DNA of 64,000 bases from positions 1-64,000 of the forward strand of contig DISM01000006.1 of assembly GCA_002421805.1 (NCBI GenBank), in the 5' to 3' direction. Shown here one piece after another: positions 8,287 to 14,593 of the stretch. The position numbers and the translations under genes are program-made. Positions within the stretch are counted from its first letter, which is position 1, and every line of letters starts with the position of its first letter. This DNA is from Candidatus Omnitrophica bacterium UBA6210 (GTDB lineage: Bacteria > Omnitrophota > Gorgyraeia > Velamenicoccales > Velamenicoccaceae). The notes beneath the pieces were generated by a model. That model ran no database searches, was not told the origin of the DNA, and was given only the letters and a program-made list of their open reading frames with translations.

Positions 8287-9036
8287 ATGCATAAGACCAC
8301 CGGACAAAAAAGGAACAGTTTGAAAATGACAGGGATCGTTTGGACGGCCTGCGCGTGTTTTTCTTTTTTGAGCGCTGCTTACGGCGCGTCGGACGTCGAG
8401 GTGACGGGCATCGTCCTTGAGAAGAACGGCGAGTCCGTGGCCATTGTCAACGGCGAGATGGTCAAGGTCGGCGACAAGATCGGGGACATCGAGGTCGTGG
8501 CCATTGACAGCGAATCTGTGACCGTCAAAGAGGACGGGAAGACCTGGATCAAGAACCTCGCCGATGCCGTTCCTGATGCCGAAGTCCCGGGGACGGATGT
8601 CGCGGCGGTCCATACGCCGGAGAATATCGTGGCGGGCGTCACCGGCGAAAGGGGCGCTATCGGCCCCGACGCCGTCGCGTCGCTGACGATGTCGCTGTTT
8701 TATGACAACGGCGCTGTTGCCGGCTATATCGTCTTTCGCGACATCAAAGGCGAGATGCGCGCCGTCAACTTTATCGAGCCCGCTTACGTGGATATCCATA
8801 AGTTGTTATCTATCGACCGGGGCCGGGCGCATTATTCCGGGGAAAAAGAGCGTGTCGCCATCGGCAGGATCGACACCTCCGATTTCAAATATTTCAAGAC
8901 GAGGGACGGCGAAGTCCTCTTGGCGTATATCCTTAAGCCGTTTTATTACCAGCTCGGCACGAGCAAAAGGGCCCTTGTTGTTTTTAACTGGGGCAGGATG
9001 CAGGTCCAGTGCGAGATGGGCGACCTGTCCAAGTAG
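8287..9036 (+). CDS. Exported protein with a GspC/PilP-like N-terminal domain
   Basis: 249 residues. A signal peptide with a basic start is followed at about residues 36-80 by a beta-domain reading VTGIVLEKNGESVAIVNG, VKVGDKIGD, then IDSESVTVKEDGKTW. That order (strand, VNG, VGD, I.S..V.V) resembles the homology-region domain of type II secretion GspC or of pilus PilP. The C-terminal 150 residues are unrecognised. The GspC/PilP resemblance is by motif only. An internal Met14 could be the true start. Confidence 0.6.
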   Translation: MHKTTGQKRNSLKMTGIVWTACACFSFLSAAYGASDVEVTGIVLEKNGESVAIVNGEMVKVGDKIGDIEVVAIDSESVTVKEDGKTWIKNLADAVPDAEVPGTDVAAVHTPENIVAGVTGERGAIGPDAVASLTMSLFYDNGAVAGYIVFRDIKGEMRAVNFIEPAYVDIHKLLSIDRGRAHYSGEKERVAIGRIDTSDFKYFKTRDGEVLLAYILKPFYYQLGTSKRALVVFNWGRMQVQCEMGDLSK

Positions 9037-9044
9037 AGAGTTCG

Positions 9045-9500
9045 ATGAGGACGGTATTTTTTGCATGGATATGCGCGCTGCTGTTTTTGCCGCTTTGGGT
9101 TGAGGCGGGCAGGGTGAGCGGCGATATGGAATTCGGCATCGGGACAGGCGGCGTCTTCGGGACGGATGATGTGCCGGAGCCGATGCTGTTGTCGCCTGTT
9201 GGCGAGACCGTGGATCTGACGGGCGAAGGAACCCTGGAATTCAAGTGGAGCCCGTTTGAGGGCAGGGTGTATAAAAGACAGGGGTATGATTTCCGGCTGT
9301 ATAAAGGGCGCCGGACATACGCCCAGGACGAGATCTATCAAGAGCAGGTCGGGCCGAATGTCTATCATGTGGTCCTGAAGGCGGACATGTTCGAGGACGG
9401 AGAGGTCTACACCTGGACCCTGCGCCAGCTTTATTTTGACAACAAGAGCGATGCGGCATACAATTCATTTAAGGTGGTGAAGGAGGGGGGAAAGGAGTGA
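9045..9500 (+). CDS. Small secreted beta-domain protein, paralogue 2 of 3
   Basis: 151 residues; ATG 9045 starts eight bases after the previous stop. Signal peptide to about residue 20 (WVEAG). The mature domain repeats the family pattern: LLSPVGETVDLTG, LEFKWSP, YDFRLYKG, YQEQV, FEDGEVYTWTLRQ, and ends FKVVK. It matches the proteins at 3369 and 11921 in order and spacing, but sequence divergence is high, so the duplications are old. Function unknown. Confidence 0.75.
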   Translation: MRTVFFAWICALLFLPLWVEAGRVSGDMEFGIGTGGVFGTDDVPEPMLLSPVGETVDLTGEGTLEFKWSPFEGRVYKRQGYDFRLYKGRRTYAQDEIYQEQVGPNVYHVVLKADMFEDGEVYTWTLRQLYFDNKSDAAYNSFKVVKEGGKE

Positions 9501-9539
9501 ATTTTTCGTCAGGAGGGAGAAAACAGGGATGTTAACTTG

Positions 9540-9619
9540 ACTCCTTGCCTAATCGCTTGTCAATTTTACTCGCGTACGCCAGAGGCGCTCGTAAAATTGA
9601 TCTGCGCAGGCTGCGGAGT
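9540..9619 (+). repeat. Conserved structured element, copy 1
   Basis: Outer stem ACTCC (9540-9544)/GGAGT (9615-9619). Inner stem TCAATTTTAC (9560-9569)/GTAAAATTGA (9591-9600). The sequence between the stems is conserved with other copies: TTGCCTAATCGCTTG on the left and TCTGCGCAGGCTGC on the right. The apical part holds CGCCAGAGGCG. See the copies at 12395 and 41122. Confidence 0.75.
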
Positions 9620-9766
9620 TAACCCCACAAAGGGGGTAGGCCTTCGCAATTCCGATAAGCGAAGGGCCCAATCCCGCCAGAGGCGGGGAACAGGGGATAA
9701 ATGCTGACCCCTCGCTTAATCACTTGGAAATTTTCGCCAGGGCGAACAAATAAGAAAATCAGCGTT

Positions 9767-9860
9767 ACTCCTCGCGTTTGCATCTTGACAATTTATGTCT
9801 GCGACCAGCCTTCACAGAGTTCAGGCGGGCAGCTATAAATTCTCAAGATACGCGAGGAGT
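9767..9860 (+). repeat. Long imperfect hairpin
   Basis: ACTCCTCGCGT (9767-9777) pairs perfectly with ACGCGAGGAGT (9850-9860). Across a TTGC bulge the stem continues as ATCTTGACAATTTAT (9782-9796) with ATAAATTCTCAAGAT (9835-9849), one mismatch in 15. About 26 base pairs in all, immediately before the hairpin next to the ribosome-binding site. Confidence 0.85.
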
Positions 9861-9884
9861 TAATCCCACCAGAGGTGGGATTAA
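9860..9884 (+). promoter_or_regulatory. Hairpin abutting Shine-Dalgarno (TTAATCCCACC-AGA)
   Basis: TTAATCCCACC (9860-9870), loop AGA, GGTGGGATTAA (9874-9884). The Shine-Dalgarno AAGGAGGG begins inside the last two stem bases and ATG is at 9895. Equivalent hairpins with changed but still paired bases precede the genes at 18189 and 41256. Confidence 0.75.
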
Positions 9885-9894
9885 GGAGGGTCAT

Positions 9895-10353
9895 ATGTTA
9901 GCCAAGAAGTTCGCGTTGGGGTTTGGGATCGCGGTCATCTTTCCGATGATGATCCACTATGGGGTGGCGACGTTCGTGCCGGAACCCCGGTGGCAGGATT
10001 ATCATCGCATGGATGAAGCGATGCAGATGAACCGCCAGAATATGACCCAGGCTGAGAAGCAGCAGGCCTCGGCCAAAAGGCAGAAACAGGAAGACGCCTG
10101 GAGATACGACCAGAAAAGGTTCCAGAGAGCGCTCTTTTCTATCGCCGCTCCCCTCGGGATCATGGCGATCATCGTCGGTTCGCTGGTAACGATCCAGGCC
10201 ATAGGCACGGGCCTGATGTTCGGCGGCATCTTCAGCGTCCTGGACGGCTATTGCAACTACTGGTCGGAGTTGCCGGACGGCGCGCGATTCGTATCTCTTT
10301 TGCTGGCGTTTATTGTCCTGATCTATATCGGCTGGCGCAAGCTGGCGAAGTGA
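9895..10353 (+). CDS. Hypothetical membrane protein with a coiled central segment
   Basis: 152 residues. Hydrophobic segments at about 6-28, 80-110 and 130-147 flank a hydrophilic, Gln/Lys-rich helix (residues 38-75) likely to be coiled coil. The ATG is chosen because it sits five bases after a strong AAGGAGGG that is itself framed by a hairpin; the longer frame starting at 9778 would run through the repeats. No family recognised. Expression is possibly controlled by the upstream structured element. Confidence 0.7.
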   Translation: MLAKKFALGFGIAVIFPMMIHYGVATFVPEPRWQDYHRMDEAMQMNRQNMTQAEKQQASAKRQKQEDAWRYDQKRFQRALFSIAAPLGIMAIIVGSLVTIQAIGTGLMFGGIFSVLDGYCNYWSELPDGARFVSLLLAFIVLIYIGWRKLAK

Positions 10354-10372
10354 CGCCGCGAGGACGTTTCTG

Positions 10373-10948
10373 ATGAAAAAGATCCTTATCCTCTCCGCCA
10401 GTCCTGTGAAGGACGGCAATACAAGTACGCTTGTGAACTGGTTCGTGGAAGGGGCGACGTCAAAAGGCGCGGCTGTGGATATCGTCGCCACCGCTTTCCT
10501 CAAATATAAAGCCACGGGATGCACGTCCTGTCGCAGGTGCCAGACGATCAAAGAGTATGCCTGCGTCATCAAGGACGAGGCATCGCCTGTCCTGGCCAAG
10601 ATGGCTGAGGCCGACGTGATCGTCATGGCATCGCCCTTGTATTTCTATGGGGTGAGCGCCCAGCTCAAACTCGTCATGGACCGCATGTTTTCCCTCTATA
10701 AGTGGGACAACGAGGCCGGGACCATGACGACCCCGCTCAAAGGGAAAAAGCTCGTTCTGATCGCCAGCGCCTACGAAGACATAGGCCTGGATGCCATGGA
10801 AAAGCCGTTCGTCCTGACGGCGGATTATTCCGGGATGGGCTTTGAATCTCTTCTTGTTCCCAATGCGGGGGAGTCGGGCGACGTCAAAACGCAGGCGGCC
10901 GCGCGCGAAAAAGCCGTTGCAATGGGCTGCAGGATCGCGCAGGAATAG
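10373..10948 (+). CDS. Flavodoxin-family NAD(P)H-dependent oxidoreductase
   Basis: 191 residues. The FMN phosphate loop SASPVKDGNTSTL opens the protein, and ASPLYFYGVSAQLKLVMDR is the second flavin-binding segment typical of the NADPH-dependent FMN reductase/iron-sulfur flavoprotein family. A CTSCRRC cluster (about residues 44-50) plus a further Cys after it resembles the compact cysteine motif of iron-sulfur flavoproteins, so a 4Fe-4S cluster is possible. Cytoplasmic redox protein. It abuts the radical SAM gene starting two bases after its stop, which suggests that it might supply electrons to that enzyme. Confidence 0.85.
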   Translation: MKKILILSASPVKDGNTSTLVNWFVEGATSKGAAVDIVATAFLKYKATGCTSCRRCQTIKEYACVIKDEASPVLAKMAEADVIVMASPLYFYGVSAQLKLVMDRMFSLYKWDNEAGTMTTPLKGKKLVLIASAYEDIGLDAMEKPFVLTADYSGMGFESLLVPNAGESGDVKTQAAAREKAVAMGCRIAQE

Positions 10949-10949
10949 A

Positions 10950-11924
10950 ATGTTCGATCGATCAGCACAAAAGCGCCGCATCGAAGACCGGAACGGCGAT
11001 CTCCGGAAGGCGCGGGCCAACGCCGGGCGCATCCGTCAGGGGCTGCCCCCGCAGGGCCTGAACGTCCTGGTCCACCTCAATATCGGCTGTAATGCGCATT
11101 GCGTGATGTGCGCCTTGCGGCAAGACTATGAGCCCGGGGGGCGTTCGTGTTTTCAGGCTTTGCGTAAGACGCTGTCTTTTTTGAGCTGGCCGTCTGTGGC
11201 GCGCGTCACCCTGATCGGCGGAGAGCCGTTCCTGGAAGCGGGCGAGCTTTTGAAGACCGTCGAGATGTGCCGCAAAAAGAATTTCGACATCGAAGTTTTC
11301 ACGAACGGATGTTTTCTGGCGCCGCGGATCTTAAAGAAGCTTGATGCGTTGAAAAAGGTCTGCCTTGTGATCTCGCTCCATGACCTGGGCGGGAACCATG
11401 ACCGGATCACGGGCGTGCCCGGGCATTTTGAGGCCATCCGGCGCGGACTGACCCTGATGAAAGACAGCTACAGGAATATCCGGCCGTGCATCTCGACCGT
11501 CGTTATGAAATCCAATGCCGGCCACATGGTCTCTTTGGGAAAGTTCTTGTCCCGGATGGGGGTCCGGGAGTGGAGGCTCCTGGCGCTGGAACCTGTCCGG
11601 CGGAGCCTGAGGGCCCTGGACGCGAGCGATGAAGGTGTTCGCGGCATGATGCGCGCGCTCGGTCGGGCGCGCTTGGGCGGCCTCGATTACCGGTTTGTGC
11701 GTTGTTCGGATGTGCTGCGCGACAAAGACGGCCGCTGCCTTTATCTTTTGAACAAGCTCTATATCAACGGGGACGGCAAGGTCTTTCCCTGCAGGAAAAA
11801 TATCTTGAATCCGCACCGGATCGACAGGCCGCTGGAAGACCTGTACCGGACGCCGGAGTTCCGGCGTTTCATCGTGGAAAACATAAAAAGTTGCCGTTTA
11901 TGTTTTCGGTCAGTGACGAGATGA
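10950..11924 (+). CDS. Radical SAM protein
   Basis: 324 residues from ATG 10950. The radical SAM cluster motif CNAHCVMC (C-x3-C-x2-C) follows LNVLVHLNIG. A GGEPF motif (IGGEPFLEAGE) provides the SAM-contacting site. The C-terminus has INGDGKVFPCRKN and SCRLC, a SPASM-like auxiliary cysteine set of reduced size. Such enzymes commonly modify peptides or attach to other modification pathways; the substrate is unknown. It overlaps the next gene by ATGA at 11921-11924, so the secreted beta-domain protein is translationally coupled and is a candidate partner or target. Confidence 0.85.
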   Translation: MFDRSAQKRRIEDRNGDLRKARANAGRIRQGLPPQGLNVLVHLNIGCNAHCVMCALRQDYEPGGRSCFQALRKTLSFLSWPSVARVTLIGGEPFLEAGELLKTVEMCRKKNFDIEVFTNGCFLAPRILKKLDALKKVCLVISLHDLGGNHDRITGVPGHFEAIRRGLTLMKDSYRNIRPCISTVVMKSNAGHMVSLGKFLSRMGVREWRLLALEPVRRSLRALDASDEGVRGMMRALGRARLGGLDYRFVRCSDVLRDKDGRCLYLLNKLYINGDGKVFPCRKNILNPHRIDRPLEDLYRTPEFRRFIVENIKSCRLCFRSVTR

Positions 11925-12388
11925 TAAGAACGATACGTTATTTTTTGTCCGTTTGCTGTGTTGTGGCGCTGTTCTTTGTTTCCCCGGTTCCCTGCGGCGC
12001 CGGGCAGGCCGAAGGGCCGGCCCCGGCCGTTATCCGCCATACGGCGAAGCTGCCCGGACAAACTGCCCTCGCGCCGCAGCCGACTTTGCTTGAGCCGACG
12101 TTGCCCATCGTCGATATCAGCGGCAAGCAGTTTGTCGAATTCCGCTGGGAACCCAAGACAAGCCCCTATCGGGTATGGTATTATGTGTTCCGTCTCTACA
12201 GGGGATACGAGATGACCCCGGTGAGGCAGCTATATGCCAGAGAGGTGTCGGCATTGACGGCTGCGATCGCCATCTCCATCAATTATTTCAAGGACGGGGA
12301 GAGCTATACCTGGTCTGTGGTACAGGTGGACGCAGGCCCCCTTTTCAGCGATCCGGCCTGTGGCACGTTCAGGGTCGTCAAGAAATAG
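11921..12388 (+). CDS. Small secreted beta-domain protein, paralogue 3 of 3
   Basis: 155 residues, starting in the stop codon of the radical SAM gene (ATGA). Signal peptide to about residue 25. The mature domain repeats the family pattern: TLLEPTLPIVDISG, FVEFRWEP, YYVFRLYRG, YAREV, FKDGESYTWSVVQV and FRVVKK at the end. The coupling to a radical SAM enzyme is unlike the other two copies and raises the possibility that this one is modified. A longer frame from 11702 is the radical SAM gene read out of frame. Confidence 0.75.
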   Translation: MIRTIRYFLSVCCVVALFFVSPVPCGAGQAEGPAPAVIRHTAKLPGQTALAPQPTLLEPTLPIVDISGKQFVEFRWEPKTSPYRVWYYVFRLYRGYEMTPVRQLYAREVSALTAAIAISINYFKDGESYTWSVVQVDAGPLFSDPACGTFRVVKK

Positions 12389-12394
12389 GTTTTT

Positions 12395-12500
12395 ACCCTT
12401 CGCCTAAACGCTTGCAAATTTGCGCCAGGGTTAGGCCGTCGGTCTGGCGCAGCCGGCCAGGACGGCCATCCGGCGCGAATTTTCTGCGCAGGCGCAGGGT
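12395..12500 (+). repeat. Conserved structured element, copy 2
   Basis: Outer stem ACCCT (12395-12399)/AGGGT (12496-12500). Inner stem AAATTTGCGCC (12416-12426)/GGCGCGAATTT (12472-12482), one G-T wobble. Left internal strand TCGCCTAAACGCTTG and right strand TCTGCGCAGGCGC match copy 1. The 19 bases CTTCGCCTAAACGCTTGCA at 12398 recur exactly at 17990. Confidence 0.75.
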
Positions 12501-12567
12501 TGATTTTGTGAGGAAAAATTACCCTGTTATGCCCCGCATAGCTTCGCGACGGGGCAAGCAAAATCAA
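12500..12567 (+). promoter_or_regulatory. Hairpin before a ribosome-binding site
   Basis: TTGATTTTG (12500-12508) pairs with CAAAATCAA (12559-12567), enclosing GCCCCG (12531-12536)/CGGGGC (12550-12555). AAGGA overlaps the 3' end of the stem and the ATG of the next gene is at 12578. It occupies the same place, relative to element copy 2 and the next start codon, as the AGA-loop hairpins of other copies, but with a different sequence. Confidence 0.65.
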
Positions 12568-12577
12568 GGAAAAATCA

Positions 12578-13060
12578 ATGAAAAGATCAAAAGGCGTGTT
12601 GTTGTTCGCGTGGCTCATGATCGTCGTTAATATTTTTACGCTCCTGTCGGCGCTCGACATCAATTACTTCTTTGTGTATTATGCGTCTTTTCCCGCCGCC
12701 GTCATCGCTTTCCTTATCAGTTATTCGTTTTTTTCCTCCGCGGTCGGCATCATCGCCGGCATCGGCCTGTTGAAACTGAAAGAGGCCGCAAGGAGGATGG
12801 GCGTCTTCATCAACGCGGCAGACATCCTCGTGGGCCTGCCGGCGTTCATATTATCTTTTAACAGCGTCCACCAGTATGTTCGCGCCATGACGGCCTCCCA
12901 GATGCCGCAGGGCGCGCCTGCGCTCGATGTCGAGATGGCCGCGACGGCCGCCTTCGATTTCGTTGTTGCCATGAACCTGGCGGTCTTTGTCTTAAGCGGA
13001 ATATTCATTTTCTTTTTTACGCGCCGGAAGGTCAAAGAACAGTTCACAGCCGCGCCTTGA
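12578..13060 (+). CDS. Hypothetical four-span membrane protein
   Basis: 160 residues with hydrophobic segments at about 5-22, 29-50, 52-70 plus 80-95, and 125-147, then a basic tail (TRRKVKEQF). No family motif is recognised. The start follows AAGGA and a hairpin. A structured element sits upstream, so expression may be under RNA-level control. Confidence 0.65.
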   Translation: MKRSKGVLLFAWLMIVVNIFTLLSALDINYFFVYYASFPAAVIAFLISYSFFSSAVGIIAGIGLLKLKEAARRMGVFINAADILVGLPAFILSFNSVHQYVRAMTASQMPQGAPALDVEMAATAAFDFVVAMNLAVFVLSGIFIFFFTRRKVKEQFTAAP

Positions 13061-13083
13061 ACGGCGCCAGGGAGGGGACGGCC

Positions 13084-13731
13084 ATGAGGGTTCTTGTTTT
13101 TGTTTTAAGCGTGATGATGCTGTTTTCTGTTATTGCGCCGGCGCAGGCGCTTGATTACGGAGAGATCAAACTGCCGCCGCCGCAGACGGACGGCGGGATG
13201 CCCCTGATGCGGGCCTTGAAGCAAAGGCAGAGCCAAAGGGAATTCAGCACCAAGGAGCTTTCCCTGCAGACCCTCTCGGACCTTCTTTGGGCGGCGGCCG
13301 GCGTCAACCGTCCCGATACGGGCGGCCGCACGGCGCCTACAGCGATGGACAGGCAGGAGATCGATATTTATGTGGCCGTCAAAGACGGCCTGTTTTTGTA
13401 TGATGCCAAGGCCCACGCGCTTCTGCCCGTCCTGCCGGTGGATATCAGGGCCGTGACAGGCGACCAGGCCTTTGTCAAGGACGCGCCCGTGAACCTTATC
13501 TTTGTCGCCGACCACCGCAAGATGGAAGGCATGACAGGCGAACAAAAAGATTTCTACGCGGCGACGGATACGGGATACATCAGTGAAAATGTGTATCTTT
13601 TCTGCGCGTCGGCCGGCCTTTCCACCGTTGTGCGCGGTTGGATCAACAAACTGACGTTGACCAAGGCGATGAAGCTGCGTCCGTCTCAAACGATCATCCT
13701 GGCGCAGACCGTGGGTTATCCGCACAACTGA
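13084..13731 (+). CDS. SagB/nitroreductase-family protein, exported
   Basis: 215 residues from ATG 13084 (GGGAGGGGA precedes it); the overlap frame from 13057 is less likely. Signal peptide to about residue 21 (APAQA), then the nitroreductase fold: RALKQRQSQREFSTKELSLQ matches the FMN-phosphate contact region, DLLWAAAGVNR the next conserved helix, and GYISENVYLFCASAGL with the C-terminal LRPSQTIILAQTVGYP match the family end. FMN-dependent reductase with a probable periplasmic location. The usual substrate-binding Cys and Gly pattern is not clear, so the substrate is open. Confidence 0.85.
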   Translation: MRVLVFVLSVMMLFSVIAPAQALDYGEIKLPPPQTDGGMPLMRALKQRQSQREFSTKELSLQTLSDLLWAAAGVNRPDTGGRTAPTAMDRQEIDIYVAVKDGLFLYDAKAHALLPVLPVDIRAVTGDQAFVKDAPVNLIFVADHRKMEGMTGEQKDFYAATDTGYISENVYLFCASAGLSTVVRGWINKLTLTKAMKLRPSQTIILAQTVGYPHN

Positions 13732-13784
13732 TCGTGGATCCAGGAGAGAATGATGGAAGGGTGTTGCAAGAAAGGGAGGTTGTG

Positions 13785-14522
13785 ATGAAACGTTTGTTGT
13801 CGAGCATAGGTTTTTCCTGCGTGTATGGAATGGCGCCGGACCCATCCGGGGCTTGCCTTCCGGTTTGGAACTGGCAGAAGCTGGTCGTCGATCCTCTGAG
13901 AAAATTCTTGTCGGACGTGATGGCGTTCATCCCCGATGTGCTTCTGGCTGTTTGCATCCTGGTCACAGGATGGGTGGTCGGCAGGGTCCTGCAGCTCATT
14001 GTGATGGGGTTTCTCAAGGCCATCGGGTTCGACGCGTTCGCGCAAAAAACGGGCATGACGGGTTTGTGGGGCAGTGGGGAAAAGATCGCGCCGCACCACT
14101 GGGTCGGGCTGCTTGTTTTCTGGATCGCCATGTTCTCCAGTTTTGTCCTCAGTCTCGACCAGCTGCGCCTGAGGATCGCGTCATCCGGGCTGAACCAGCT
14201 CTTTCACTTCACGCTGATGGTCATCACAGTTTTGGTTATCTTCGGCCTGGGGATGTTTCTGGCCCTGGTTTGTTCAAAGATGATCCGGGTCTTTGCCCAA
14301 CAGCTCAAGGTGGAGAAGCCCGAGGTGTATGCCGTATGGACCAGGGGAATTATTTTGGCGTTCACCATTCTCGCCTGTTTGATACATATCGGCGTGCCGG
14401 AGACCATCATTTTCGGCGTCGTTGGCACCGGCTTTTTGACGCTTTGCCTGGCTTTTATCCTGGCTTTTGGGCTGGGTGGAAGGGCCTGGGCCGGCAAGAT
14501 GCTGGATAAGTTCATGAGATAA
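13785..14522 (+). CDS. Membrane protein with MscS-type TM-helix repeats
   Basis: 245 residues from ATG 13785, eight bases after a GGGAGG ribosome-binding site. The segment FIPDVLLAVCILVTGWVVG followed by RVLQLIVMGFLKAIGFDAFAQKTGM is the pattern of the mechanosensitive-channel conserved TM helix (CmpX-like group). Further hydrophobic segments lie at about 105-125, 145-170 and 195-235, the last with glycine-rich FGLGGRAWAGKML. No cytoplasmic MscS beta-domain follows, so a short channel-like or regulatory membrane protein is more likely than a full MscS. Confidence 0.8.
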   Translation: MKRLLSSIGFSCVYGMAPDPSGACLPVWNWQKLVVDPLRKFLSDVMAFIPDVLLAVCILVTGWVVGRVLQLIVMGFLKAIGFDAFAQKTGMTGLWGSGEKIAPHHWVGLLVFWIAMFSSFVLSLDQLRLRIASSGLNQLFHFTLMVITVLVIFGLGMFLALVCSKMIRVFAQQLKVEKPEVYAVWTRGIILAFTILACLIHIGVPETIIFGVVGTGFLTLCLAFILAFGLGGRAWAGKMLDKFMR

Positions 14523-14540
14523 ACTTCCAAGATGGTTCTG

Positions 14541-14575
14541 CTGTGGGTTTGCCTGTCCAACAGGCAAACCCACAG
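14541..14575. repeat. Perfect 16-bp inverted repeat with 3-base loop
   Basis: CTGTGGGTTTGCCTGT (14541-14556) and ACAGGCAAACCCACAG (14560-14575) pair perfectly around the loop CCA. It lies between the channel-like gene and a hydrolase gene. No T-tract follows. It may end the upstream transcript on either strand. Confidence 0.85.
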
Positions 14576-14593
14576 CCGGACATCCCTCGGACG

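Larger units (their letters stand above)
9501..9894 (+). repeat. Structured intergenic region with element copies
   Basis: No gene. The region holds copy 1 of the conserved stem-loop element (9540-9619), then short hairpins (AACCCC/GGGGGT near 9619-9637, a TTCGC/GCGAA hairpin near 9640-9667, CCCGCC-AGA-GGCGGG at 9673-9687), a degenerate second unit starting ACCCCTCGCTTAATC near 9707, a long hairpin at 9767-9860, and finally a hairpin ending at the ribosome-binding site of the next gene. All arms were read by eye. Confidence 0.75.
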
